Assembly (NCBI GenBank): GCA_026119855.1
Contig: JAOWBW010000281.1
Location: forward strand, 744,001-808,000
Origin: Campanula takesimana
Lineage: Eukaryota > Streptophyta > Magnoliopsida > Asterales > Campanulaceae
Direction: 5' to 3'
Length of the DNA stretch: 64,000 nt
The notes beneath the pieces are model-generated. The model was given only the letters and a program-made list of their open reading frames with translations, was not told the origin of the DNA and did not search any database. The position numbers were made by a program, and so were the translations under genes. Positions 42,501 to 53,500 of the stretch are shown here, one piece after another. How positions within the stretch are numbered: position 1 is the stretch's first letter; every line of letters begins with the position of its first letter.

Positions 42501-45500
42501 TTGACTGCTGGTGGGGGATTGTAGAGGCTCAAAATCCGCAGCAATATAAGTGGGATGGATACATGAAACTATTTCAGATCGTGCGAGACCTCAACCTAAA
42601 GTTACAGGTTCGTAATATAAATGTTATACCTGGCTTTTTTAAAACTATTGTTTTGCTATTTGTGTATGGTATATTTCTTTGCATATAAAAATTGAACGAT
42701 TATGTGGTATCTTAATAGTAATTTATTTTGCCTTTTTTTTCTTTTTTTCTTTTTGTAACTCACTGTGTGTCTATAGACCTCTCACCAACTAAGCAACAAT
42801 CATTAGTCGGTAGTTTGTGACATGGATCTAACTGCTGGTTCATGAGTAGGGAGGACTCATTTATATTTACTTACTCTGACTAGTTCCCTAGTCACTTTGG
42901 CCATTTGATATCCCCTGTGAGAAAAGAAAATTAAGGAGTAGAAAATGCAGGTTGATCTGAAAGCTTTCTTAAAAGTTGATCATAATCCAAAATGTTTATT
43001 CTCGGAGTTACTTTTGGTTCATATACAGCAGTTGAGAAAATTAAGGAGTAGAAGTTGCAGGCTCATCTGTTGAAGCTAGACTCTGGTATTTTTGGTTTGT
43101 GAATCTTCTTAAATCAATAGAAAAGTACTTAAAACCAGTTGAAGAATAAAAGAAAAAGGAGCACCAAGCACCATTGGTTTTAGCAGCACACTTTACTATT
43201 TATGGGAAGGAATTTCTTGATATTCCTATGGTAAACTACAGGTTGTGATGTCTTTTCATGCATGTGGTGGCAATGTTGGTGACGATGTTCATATTCCCCT
43301 CCCTGAATGGGTGACAGAAATCGGTCAAAAGAATCCCGACATATATTTCAGAGACAGAGATGGAAGATGTAATTCTGAATCCCTTACTTGGGGAATTGAT
43401 AAGGAGCGGGTTTTAAGAGGTCGGACTGCTGTTGAGGTATTTCACTCGTTTATTGTTACTACACCAGTATTATGCATGCAAGTGTAACACGTAAGCATAA
43501 ATTTTATTCCTCTGTAGTAGATTTTTTCAGCATAGAAATCTTCTCAATGAAATTGGGAAAGAACCATTTTCAAGTACATTGTTGCCTCTAAAATATAATG
43601 CAATTTGCTGCTCAAGATACTTCCTTATTGTAGAAGTAATGAGCTTCTATTTGGTAACATTTGACTTAAAGGCCTTGGTACTTCGATGACTGTTGACGAG
43701 TTATAAGAGTTTTATGACCAGAAATAGAGTTAAGCTTCATTGCGTTCTTGAATTGGTTTAGTAAAAAGGTCCTTTTTTTTTAATGATTCATAGTAGTTAG
43801 ATGTAGTTTTCTTGTGCAGGTCTACTTCGATTACATGAGGAGCTTTCGCGTTAAATTTGACGAGTTCTTCCAAGATGGAACCATCACTGAGATTGAAATA
43901 GGACTAGGTCCATGTGGAGAGTTACGTTACCCTTCTTATCCTGCTAATCATGGGTGGAAATATCCTGGTATTGGAGAATTTCAGGTAATGTCTTCTTAAA
44001 TCATACTCCCTTTGTCCCAGAATAAATGTCGCTATTTTTTGTACGTTCGTAGGAAGGAACTTTGAGCAATAATTTTAGGTTAATTAATTACCCAAATAAA
44101 ATTATAAAACATGTTGATACATCATTATAAATACTATCAATAACAATTTTAAATTTTCATTAGGATAATTAAATTAACTTAAAATATAGTTCAAAGTTCC
44201 TTCGTACTAACATATAAAAAAGGCGACATTTATTCTGGGACAGTGGGAGTAAATTAAATCCCCCCTTGAGACTACCGAGGTTAACATGATATATTTATGT
44301 TCGAAATTTATTCTGCTTCATACCTAGTGATAATTCTTGCACTTTCACAAGACTTTCTCTCTCACAGTGTTATGATAAGTATTTGATGAAGAGTCTGAAA
44401 AAAGCAGCAGAAGCAAGGGGACATTCATTTTGGGGTGAAGCCCCGGACAATGCAGGTTCTTATAATTCACAGCCTCATGAGACCAGGTTCTTTTGTGATG
44501 GAGGGGATTATGATAGCTATTATGGTAGATTTTTCCTCAATTGGTATTGTAAGGTTTTGATTGATCATGGTGATAGGGTACTTGGCCTTGCAAATCTGGC
44601 CTTTGAAGGAACTTCTATTGCCACAAAGGTGAGTCAGCTCTATTAGGATTTTGTTATTTATTGGAAAGATTAATGGTTTCAAGATTCAAAACAAAATATT
44701 GTTTCATTCTACTCCCTCCGTCCCAAAATGATAGTCCCATTTCTCCTTTTTGCTTGTCTCAGAAAGTTAGTCTCAATTTCAAAATTTCGGCTTCAAATCA
44801 CTGAATTTCCAAAACTTACAATGTAACCTTAAAATGTACTCCCTCCGTCCCAAGTCCCAAAAAATTCTTCACATTTCTACATACTAGTCTTAGAAGTGCC
44901 CAAACAAAACATGACTAGTGAATCAGGTGTTCATATCCATATAAAGTTTGAATAGTCAAATGTGAAGATCTTTTTGGGACGGAGGGAGTATAAAAATTCA
45001 AACGGGACTATTAATTTGGGATGGAGGGAGTATTTGATATGTTGTTGTTTCTGCGGACGACTAGCTTTCAGGTATCCATTGGTGGTACAAGACAGCCAGC
45101 CATGCTGCCGAGTTAACTGCTGGATTTTACAACCCGTGCAATCGTGATGGCTATGCTCCAATTGCATTAATGTTAAAGAAGCATGGCACTGCTTTAAACT
45201 TTACCTGTGTTGAGCTGCGTACAATGGACCAGCATGAGGACTTTCCCGAGGCACTGGCAGATCCTGAGGGATTAGTTTGGCAGGTAAGCAACTAACATTT
45301 ATTAACTTATGGAATTTTGTTCTGCTTAGTTTTTCCTTGGTCCACTGCTCTGTCCTTTGATAGTTAGGTTTTGCTCAAGAGTTCTCTCTTTCTCTCTCTC
45401 TCTCTTTATCTCTCCCTGTCTTTGTTGTAAAAAAAGGTATTCTAGGTTTAGTAAATATGAAGACATTCAGTTTGGATTTAAACCTCATCAAATCATTATA

Positions 45501-48500
45501 TATGGGTTATGGGTTATGGGTTATGGAGTGCTTCGTGTTTATGCTTTCTTATGACTCGGTGGCGGACCCGTGATTCTTTTGCAAATGAGTGCACAGATTA
45601 CACTACAAAGCTCAAAAAAGTAATTGAAATAAAATAAATGCCTACTCTAGGACTCGAACCCACGACCACAAGGCTAAAAACATTGAACCTTACCAACAAA
45701 GCTAAATAAACCAGATTAATAATGGATGCACGTGGTAGACATGCCCACGGTTCTCGTTTGAACCGGATGAACCGGCGGTTTTGAACCGTTGAAAACCGTG
45801 AACCGGATGATCGTTGAACCGGGTGAAACGTGAACCTGCGGTTTACGGTTCATATGCGGTTTGGCTTCCAAAACCGGCGGTTCATACTGTATAAATTCAA
45901 AATATTTTAGAATTTTTTAAGGTAAGGCTCCTAAACGTCCTCCCTTAATTATAAAAGGGTAAGGTTGGTTGTCTCCTTCAATGTAAATTTGCTTAATATT
46001 AATAAAATTATAAAAGTACCGTCTCTTTTTCATTTCAAAATATTTTCGTCCCACTCACACCCCTTAATTCCTTATATATAATTCAAATTTTCCTTTATAT
46101 TTGTGTAAAGTAAAATAATTTATAATATATCAAAAAATTATTAATAAAAAAACAAACTTTTTAAAAAATTGTTTAAAAACTGCTCAAAATGTGTGTGTTT
46201 TTTTTAGGAAAAAAAATTGAACCGGTGAACCGTGAACCGTGTGTTAACGGTTCATAAACGGTTTTAGTTTATGGTGAACCGTGAACCGGCGGTTCATGAA
46301 CTGTGAACCGGGCATGTCTAGCACGTGGGGTAAATATGTTCTAAAAAAAGTTGGAATAGTATTGGTGCACGTGCACCCAATATGTATAAGGTAGATCCGT
46401 CATGGCTTATGAGCTACTTCCTTTTCAGGTACTGAATGCTGCATGGGATGTTAATATACCAGTTGCTAGTGAAAATGCTCTTCCGTGCTATGACAGAGAA
46501 GGCTACAACAAGATCCTTGAAAATGCAAAGCCCCTGACTGATCCTGATGGTAGACATCTATCCGCTTTTACCTACCTCAGGCTTAACTCAACTCTCTTGG
46601 AGGAGCACAACTTTGATGAGTTCGGATGGTTCGTAAAGAGAATGCATGGTAAAATTATTGTCTTTTTTCATTTCCCCTCCTCCCCAGTCTTAATAAATAC
46701 TCCCTCCGTCTCAAATGAACTTTGAACAATAATTTTATGTTGGTTTAATTATCCTAATGAAAATATAAAACTTGTTATTGATAGTATTGTTGATGGTGTA
46801 TCAATTTCAAGTTTTAGATTGCCATTAGTATAACTAAATCAGCCTATAATTATCGCTCAAAGTTCGTTTGTAGTAACGACAAAAAAGTGGGAAGATTATT
46901 TTGGGACGGAGGGTATATACATTTAAGACTTTACGATGGTTACTAAGACGATACATAGAACAAGCTATATTACACTTAGAGATGGCAATGAGTTTATGCA
47001 CGAGAGACATCTTTATATTTACTTCCCTTGATCGCGTGAACCTCTAAAGTCTAAACGACTTATACCAGTTCAGCACTCCATCTTCTTAAATTTGATTTGG
47101 ATTTGATACACACATAGCCTTTGACTCTTTATTCCAAGCCCAAAACATTTTTGAATGGAAAAATGCTTGACGGAAACATTCTTTTAAGTTGCTTCCTTTA
47201 GGTGCGAGAATGCTGTATTTTCAATTCGACCTTATTTCATACTCCCTCCGTTCCCAAAAGATAGTCCTGTTTGACATTTAAAAAATGTAGGGACCGCGAC
47301 CACCACCACCACTTTCCCACATTAGTATAATATTGTCCGCTTTGGGCCAGCCCGCACGGATTTGTTTTTGGGAACTTCCCAAAAGGCCTCATACTAATGA
47401 AGTGGGTGAGTGTTTTTATATACCTTGCAATTGTTTCCTCAATTGCCGATGTGGGACTTTGGGATGCACCCCAACCATCCTCCCCTCAAAGGACCACAAC
47501 GAAAGCTTAAGACTCCATCCATTCGCAAATGTCGCACACAAGGGGAACCCCACCAATATAGAGCACACACACGGTCCACTCGGTCAGGAACATCCGAACC
47601 ATGGCTCTGATACCACTTGTAGGGACCGCGACCACCACCACCACTTTCCCACATTAGTATGATATTGTCCGCATTGGGCCCAGCCCGCACGGATTTGTTT
47701 TTGGGAACTTCCCAAAAGGCCTCATACTAATGAAGTGGTTGAGTGCTATTATATACCTTGCAATTGTTTCCTCAATTGCCGATGTGGGACTTTGGGTTGC
47801 ACCCCAACAAAAACATTTTAAGGTTACGTTCTAAGTTTTGGAAATTCAGTGATTTTGAAGCCTTTATTTTGGAAAAGGGACAAACAAAAAACGGAAATGG
47901 GACTATCATTTTGGGACGAAGGGAGTACGACGTTAAATAGAGAATTCCTGTTGACAGTTTCTTTCTTTGTTTGGAGATTGCGAGATATACTCAATCTCCA
48001 TATCAAATAAAGAATATTTACTTACCTAGTCAACTTAGAATAGTTATCTAGTTACGAGTATTTCTAATTAGGAAATAAATATGCTATTAGAATTAGGAGA
48101 TCTCTTAGAATCCTTATGGAATTAAGACTCATATGTTTTGAGTATAAATATGAGTCCCCTAGCTTTGTAAACTTTGAGACGGAATAACACATAATATTAT
48201 CTTACTCCTCTCCATATTTTATCATGGTATCAGAGCTTTATGATCCATAATGTCTCTATACTTTGAGAAAATACTATAACCCTGTCCGGGTCAGATACCG
48301 GTGGCGATGATCAGCTTGGGAAGTTGTTTACTGGCCGCGCTCGTCAAAGCTTCCAACGAGGTTTAAATCAGATGACTCTGATTTAAAAGCTACGCAAGGC
48401 TTCATATGACATGCTGAAAGTTGGGGTCTCCAACTTTAGAAAGGTTTTGAAAAGCTTGGAACCAGAATTTGAGCGATATATAAGTAGGCACTTGGCCCAA

Positions 48501-49575
48501 GGGAAAGACTGACCGAAGTTATTGCTGCTATCATCACCCTTCTTGGCATGAAACCTTCCAAGTTCCAATTCAAGGGCACGAAGGTGGACCAGAGTAGCTC
48601 AAAGGCTGACTACTTTTATTTAAAAAATAAAATAAAAAAAGATATCTCTTTTGCTTTTTCTCTTTAGCAAGATTTATCTCTCCTCAAATATTCCGGCCAC
48701 ACCATAGTGATGGTCCGACCATCACATCAACCATATTAACAACACTTCCATCTTTTGATTGAGTGTCGTTCACTATAAAAACGATGATTAAGTGGTAGTC
48801 CACTCTAAAAACGTGATTTAGTGGTAGCCCACTCTAAAAACGCAATTTAGTGTCGTTCACTCTAAAAACGAATATTGAAGAAAAAGAAGAGCAACATGTT
48901 GGCGCTACGAGAAGAGCAACATGTCGGCGTTGTGAGATAAAAAAACTAAAATATCGGCGTTGCAAATAGAGCAACACGTCGGGAAAAAAGGGAAAGAAAT
49001 TGGAGTTACAAAAGTTCCAACATGTCAGAAGAAGATGAAAATCACGACATGTAGTAAGAATGGTAAGAATGGTCCAGTTTACACAAACGAAGCAACCAGT
49101 AGCAGCAAGATGTGCGGCCAGATGTGCTGTTTGATGTCCTCACGCCTGCCTCAACAACTGTTGGCACAACAACTGCTAGTCGATGAAAAAACAACAATTT
49201 TAGTTTTTTTAGTTATTTTTTTATTTATCTTTTGCAAGTTGAAAATCTACTTTGTAGATCTTTCAACTTGAGTGGGGGTGTTTGGTGATTGAGAGATATA
49301 CTCAATCTCCATATCAAATAAAGAATATTTACTTACCTAGTCAACTTAGAATAGTTATCTAGTTACGAGTATTTCTAATTAGGAAATAAATATGCTATTA
49401 GAATTAGGAGATCTCTTAGAATCCTTATGGAATTAAGACTCATATGTTTTGAGTATAAATATGAGTCCCCTAGCTTTGTAAACTTTGAGACGGAATAACA
49501 CATATATTATCTTACTCCTCTCCATATTTTATCATTCTTTCTTACACAGGAGAAGCTGTACCAGACCTTCAGTAA
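39570..49575 (+). CDS. BAM: Beta-amylase, chloroplast-targeted, BAM2-like (541 aa, nine exons)
   Basis: Exons: 39570-39827, 42100-42177, 42404-42607, 43242-43436, 43820-43984, 44368-44628, 45065-45283, 46429-46648, 49550-49575. All junctions are GT-AG and all phases agree. It releases maltose from starch chain ends (glycoside hydrolase family 14). Exon 1 is Ser/Arg-rich and poor in acids, like a chloroplast transit peptide. The barrel starts VPVYVMLPLGIINMDCELVD. Catalytic Glu279 lies in GLGPCGELRYPSYP and Glu475 in VASENALPCYD. The sequence is closest in style to BAM2 and to the amylase domain of BAM7/BAM8, but no BZR1-type DNA-binding domain precedes it. It ends GEAVPDLQ on a tiny last exon after a 2.9-kb transposon-filled intron. 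No lesion is seen. Confidence 0.95.
39957..40289. mobile_element. hAT MITE with 8-bp TSD CTTGTAGG in BAM intron 1
   Basis: 333 bp, ends CGGTGGCGAAGCC and GGCTTCACCAGTG, perfect direct repeat CTTGTAGG at 39949-39956 and 40290-40297. Interior GGGGGTCAA blocks near both ends are shared with the elements at 11155-11364 and 57890-58128. Confidence 0.88.
40315..40817. mobile_element. hAT MITE with 8-bp TSD CATTTATA in BAM intron 1
   Basis: 503 bp. Perfect inverted ends TAGACATGCCC / GGGCATGTCTA, subterminal arrays of AACCG and CGGTTC motifs in both orientations, and the direct repeat CATTTATA at 40307-40314 and 40818-40825. Same family as 45736-46320. Confidence 0.94.
41034..41318. mobile_element. 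Diverged Stowaway-like MITE in BAM intron 1
   Basis: The left end CTCCTCGACACTTTAATTTTG and right end TTAATTTTGGGACAGTGGAGTGAG pair imperfectly. TTGGTCAACTTGAT / ATCAAGTTGACCAA blocks are inverted inside. An (AAT)n run is included. Confidence 0.55.
41319..42099. other. BAM intron 1, remainder
   Basis: Nothing recognisable apart from the intron acceptor TTCTTGCAG. Confidence 0.5.
42608..43241. other. BAM intron 3
   Basis: No gene. A degenerate direct repeat of about 40 bp (GAAAATTAAGGAGTAGAA) occurs at about 42926 and 43037. Confidence 0.45.
43437..43819. other. BAM intron 4
   Basis: A plain 383-bp intron; no element is recognised. Confidence 0.5.
44006..44249. mobile_element. Stowaway MITE in BAM intron 5
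   Basis: CTCCCTTTGTCCCAGAATAA at the left and TTATTCTGGGACAGTGGGAG at the right, TA on both sides. Confidence 0.88.
44712..45030. mobile_element. Stowaway MITE with nested Stowaway in BAM intron 6
   Basis: Outer ends CTCCCTCCGTCCCAAAATG and TTTGGGATGGAGGGAG. A second Stowaway sits at 44839-44988. The outer right end is only 34 bp from the exon 7 acceptor at 45063-45064. Confidence 0.88.
44839..44988. mobile_element. Inner Stowaway MITE
   Basis: 150 bp, CTCCCTCCGTCCC to GGGACGGAGGGAG, flanked by TA, inserted in the outer Stowaway. Confidence 0.9.
45556..46405. mobile_element. hAT-like element in BAM intron 7, host of a nested hAT MITE
   Basis: Ends CGGTGGCGGACC and GATCCGTCATGG are imperfect inverted repeats. 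The flanks CTTATGAC (45548-45555) and CTTATGAG (46406-46413) match at 7 of 8 bases. Interior GTGCACGTGCACC resembles the hAT head at 27553. The right end is about 20 bp from the exon 8 acceptor. It is split by the MITE 45736-46320. Confidence 0.62.
45736..46320. mobile_element. hAT MITE with 8-bp TSD GCACGTGG, nested
   Basis: 585 bp. Perfect inverted ends TAGACATGCCC / GGGCATGTCTA, AACCGG-rich subterminal arrays, direct repeat GCACGTGG at 45728-45735 and 46321-46328. A sister copy lies at 40315-40817 in the same gene. Confidence 0.95.
46700..46913. mobile_element. Stowaway MITE in BAM intron 8
   Basis: CTCCCTCCGTCTCAAATGAAC at the left, TTTTGGGACGGAGGG/TA at the right. Confidence 0.85.
46914..47241. 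other. BAM intron 8, gap
   Basis: Nothing recognisable is seen. Confidence 0.5.
47242..47925. mobile_element. Stowaway MITE interrupted by a TRIM
   Basis: Left end CTCCCTCCGTTCCC, right end TTTTGGGACGAAGGGAG followed by TA. The two halves belong to the family seen at 44712 and 36433. The TRIM at 47286-47809 lies inside. Confidence 0.82.
47286..47809 (-). mobile_element. TRIM (miniature LTR retrotransposon), minus orientation
   Basis: Two LTRs of about 190 bp (47286-47475 and 47618-47809) start TGTAGGGACCGCG on the plus strand. The 142-bp interior ends ATGGCTCTGATACCA, the reverse complement of the initiator-Met primer-binding site TGGTATCAGAGCC, next to the right-hand LTR. A purine-rich tract (TTGAGGGGAGGA on the minus strand) adjoins the other LTR. 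There is no coding capacity. It needs enzymes from other elements. Confidence 0.9.
47968..49534 (+). mobile_element. Non-autonomous 1.57-kb LTR retrotransposon in BAM intron 8
   Basis: LTRs 47968-48224 (257 bp) and 49279-49534 (256 bp) are almost identical, start TGTTTGG and end TTATCA. The 5-bp TSD TTCTT is at 47963-47967 and 49535-49539. The primer-binding site TGGTATCAGAGC begins at 48225, directly at the LTR edge, and a purine tract (GAGTGGGGG) precedes the 3' LTR. The 1.05-kb interior has no recognisable gag or pol. Three short GTGGTAGTCCACTC-like units lie at about 48760-48870. Its 3' LTR ends 15 bp before the last BAM exon. Confidence 0.92.
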
Positions 49576-50254
49576 ATTTTTCATGTACATATGATGCTGA
49601 ATTCCTGCTGAGTGCTGATGATTGTTTACACTATTGAAAAGGCTTACATCAAGCCGTATAACATACAATTAGTATGCGTGCAGATAGATAAATTGCTCGT
49701 TTGACTCTTTTTTGCTTCGTCCGAATGAGCGCCCGCTTGATTTTTCATATGGAGAATGAAGGCAGCCTTCTGTAACTTTGAATTTAAGCTTCCTAAGAAG
49801 TTGATAAACTCTTATATGATGGTTAATCCACAGCTTGTATAAACTTAACTGCATAGAGGAAATGATCCACAAGTTTCTTGTCTTTGTGGTCTTACATCTA
49901 TATGTATATGTATATCTTTGTATGTTTGTTTTTGTTTTGTTTTTTTGTATTTTTGTTTTTTTTTTTTTTGAAGAAAAAAAAAATGAAAATTGTATCTCCT
50001 TCCCTTCTCTAGTCAATTTTATAAATTGCACTCCCTCCGTCCCAAAATAAATGTACGAAAACTTTTCAAATTTTTTGGTACTGCGCATATGTATCCCATT
50101 TGTCAGCCAAGAATAATGAGTAATTGATGCCTACAGAAAACAATGCCACCATCAAACAAAGTTCTCTGAATAATGAGTATTTGAAATGTTACATTGATCG
50201 AGAAATGATGTTTGACAAATCAATTTCAGCCGTTGACCGGATTTATCCCAACGC
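49576..50254. other. 3' flank of BAM with orphan Stowaway end
   Basis: No gene is seen. It holds a T-rich run near 49925-49970 and an isolated Stowaway left end CTCCCTCCGTCCCAAAATAA at 50031 without a partner. Confidence 0.5.
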
Positions 50255-50504
50255 GTTTCCTTCGTTCCTAAATATGAATGTCCAAATTTCAATTTAAGGG
50301 ACATCTGGAAAATCTATAGTTTTTATATAATTTCAAAGATTCATATATTTTCTTGTAATCATCTCCAAACATTTAGTTTTGCAAGCATAAAGAGACCGGT
50401 GAAGAAAGCTGGTAAAAAATATTTAAGGACAGTGTTATTTAAAAAAAAAACACGCATTTTGAGACAATTTTTGAAAATGGACATTCATTTAGGAACAAAT
50501 GGAG
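50255..50504. mobile_element. Diverged Stowaway-like MITE between BAM and lipase
   Basis: TTCCTTCGTTCCTAAATATGAATG at the left pairs with CATTCATTTAGGAACAAATGGAG at the right, with TA after it. It lies about 90 bp past the lipase stop. Confidence 0.75.
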
Positions 50505-50595
50505 TACTATACAAGTTCCCGAGGCATAAGTTTATACAATCGCGACAATCCCTTTTGAGAATGACATGAATGAAAGAATGGGCCAAACTAAGTTT

Positions 50596-53500
50596 CTATT
50601 CTACATTTCTACTGATGTTCATCTTCACATATGACCTTATGTCTTCTTCCGTACCCCGGGGCCCGCGTCCCGACTCGTTCGTGTTGAAAAGACGCGATAT
50701 TAACCCCTCCCAACTTCCTCTCTCTCTAGTTCTAGATGAACTTTCTTGAGATTTGTCCGAGTCATCTCCTTCCTCTATTTCACTGAACGTTCCATATGCT
50801 GAAGGCGAGAAAGCGTGTGGAACGGCTAGGGCAACTGCCCTTTGTAATGCTGCCCGGTGCTCCTCTGAGTGTTCTTTGGCTTGTGATGAACTTCGTTCCA
50901 TTTTTTGTTGTGGGGGGATGTCCGTTATGTGTTCTTTTTCTAGCATTGACTAAACTAGGGCGAAAATGAAAACAAATATTTCAATTAGACTGTGGTAGGG
51001 GAAAGAAGTTACTAGAAGAAATGGGACATATGCAATAAAACTATTAAAATTGTCAGTTTGTCAGTTAAAACTGTCAGACTACTAGCTGGCAAATATGGCA
51101 TGTTTAACAGAAGGAATGACAATTTTAATGATTATGTTAGCTTCAACAAGATCTCGGTTTTCAACTAAGTCCTCAGTTTCCGACTAAAAAACAAAGTCAT
51201 AAAACCGGTTTTTTTATTGTTTAGGAAAATTTGATTTTTCATAAGAATTTGTGATTTAGAACGAGAGAAATAGACATTCAATGTTATTTTTGACCTACAA
51301 CTTAATGATGGAAAGAAGATGAGAACTTACATATAGTGCTCCTTGAAATTCTCTCTCCATTAAAATGATGGAATGGTCGGAAAGTACGTTGCAAGAGAGA
51401 ACCATGTGCTCGAATCTCCCATCTACAGGTACTGCTGTCTTCACAACTGGAGTAATTCTTCCAAACCTGCACAGGACATTGGTTAAAAGTTTGGATGTAA
51501 AATATTCCCTCCGTCCCATAATAAATGTGTTTTAAAGAATGTGTTCTACTTGTTTGTATTGTGTATGTACCATGGTAAAATTGCATTTAGACTATTTCCT
51601 CGTTTAAAAACGCGACACTTAGTTTGGGTCAGACCAAAAAGGAAACTAGGAAAGTGCGACATTTACTATGAGATGGATGGAGGGAGTAATAAAACTAGCC
51701 CAATGGTCTTCCTTACAGTATCTCTAGAACTTGCTTCCTTGCTGGTTTTATCTTCCATGATTTTGTTTAGTATGTACTCCTGCCTATCGGCTAAATGCTC
51801 CTCATTTGAAAGTAAAACATCTCAATTTATTAAAGATTCCATAATTAAGAACATCTCAATTTATTAAAGAGTCCATAATTAGCCTTAATTATGGAGTCAA
51901 ATGGTTATCTAATTCCAGTATAATGTCAGAAGGCTAACCCGTGTTACAACTTCAGGTCTCAAAACAGGACTGTTTCAAGTGGTACACCCTGAATAAAAAG
52001 TCGAACGATTTGAGTGAAATAGAGTGAGAGACTAACAAGATATTCGGGAATAGAATCCACTTTAACTGGAAGAACGGGAATCATTTTTGGAAATAAATTC
52101 AAGTTAAACAGGACCAGGAAGTCGTAATCTTTCGGTCAGCGTCCAGTCTTGCAGCATGCTTTGCTTTGAGGGTGATTTAAGCCTCATGCTCCCTCAGTCC
52201 CAGAATGATCTTCCCATTTGCGATTTCTCATTGTACCAAAAAAGTTCTTCCTATTTCTACAATTTGGGCTTAAAAGCGCATAAACAAAACATGGCTAGTG
52301 AAGCAAGTGTTCATTAAATAGTCAAATGGGAAGATCATTTTGGGACGGAGGGAGTATATCAGAAGGCATGGCTTTCCCCCACTCCACCTTCAACAATCAG
52401 CCTCAGACCCACACATTGAACCACCTTTGCAGTAGAAAAGAAAAAATAAATGAAATCGCAAGAAGGTATCAGTTAGATATACCCGAATGGCTTCCTCACT
52501 ATTACATGATACAGGCGACCGGGTGCATATAACCGCCTTGGATCTTGGAGCTTCCACTCCTCCAATGTGCATGTGTCCTTTAAGCACATTGCACATAGCA
52601 AGCATGGCATACTGTGTGAAAGGTAAAGCAGATATGTTAACGCAATATAAAATGATGTCAAAAAATATTACAATATGTGATTACTGAAACTCATTATTTC
52701 TCTTTCTTTATTCCTCTTTTACGTCATAATTTTACAAGCCTAGTCTCAAAGTGGTTATTGCTAGCAGTCCAAAAACAACTTGTGAATTGGATATCTTTTT
52801 AGGTCATAAAACGGCAAAGTATTTTGGACCAGAGGGAGTAGCATCGATAAACAAAAATTGGTCATTGGGCTAGAGCTAGGCCACACTTGATTTGTGTAAA
52901 AACATCTTGCATGAAAACACTAAAGAGAATGATAAGTATATACGGTCAGCTCGCGGACTAGTTTATGTTGCCTTAGAAAAGTGATACATGAAAGATCATT
53001 CAATTCAACAAAACGAAACGCTCAATGATGGCTAAGACCTGCAATCTTTTACCAGAAAAGTGACTTGAAAAGTACTTCTTGTGCCACACTTGTACGAGGT
53101 AAGAAGTCATCCTGTTCATCAGAAAAGGGAAGAACAAGTTTCTGTTATATTCTTACAAAAATCTAAAACAATCATGGAAAAGATGATGAAAGTTTAGAAA
53201 TTTATTGCTCAAGGCACTCTGCCTTGTCCTGGGAGCATAATTGACTCAAGTAATACCCCAATTCCACATCTGATACGGGAAAAAGTAGACGCTTATATAT
53301 GAGCAGCTATTACATCAGCCTTGTCCTGGTAATGTAATCAACTCAAGTGATACCCCCAATTTCCATGTCACTGTGAAACTCTATATTACTTCATAATAAA
53401 TTATGTTCCAACAAAACAATGGGGTATAATCAAGTCCAGTTCTCAAGCGACAGTTACATTTTTGTTATAATTGCTCTTGGTTAACACTAACCATCTTTTG

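Noticed and set aside
45480..45535. GGGTTAT repeats suggesting telomeric DNA
   Set aside because: Only three copies, and not the plant telomere unit TTTAGGG; simple local duplication in a BAM intron.
45640..45665. GGACTCGAACC resembling an inverted tRNA B box, possible SINE
   Set aside because: No A box at the right distance and no poly(A) end; it lies inside a hAT-like element.
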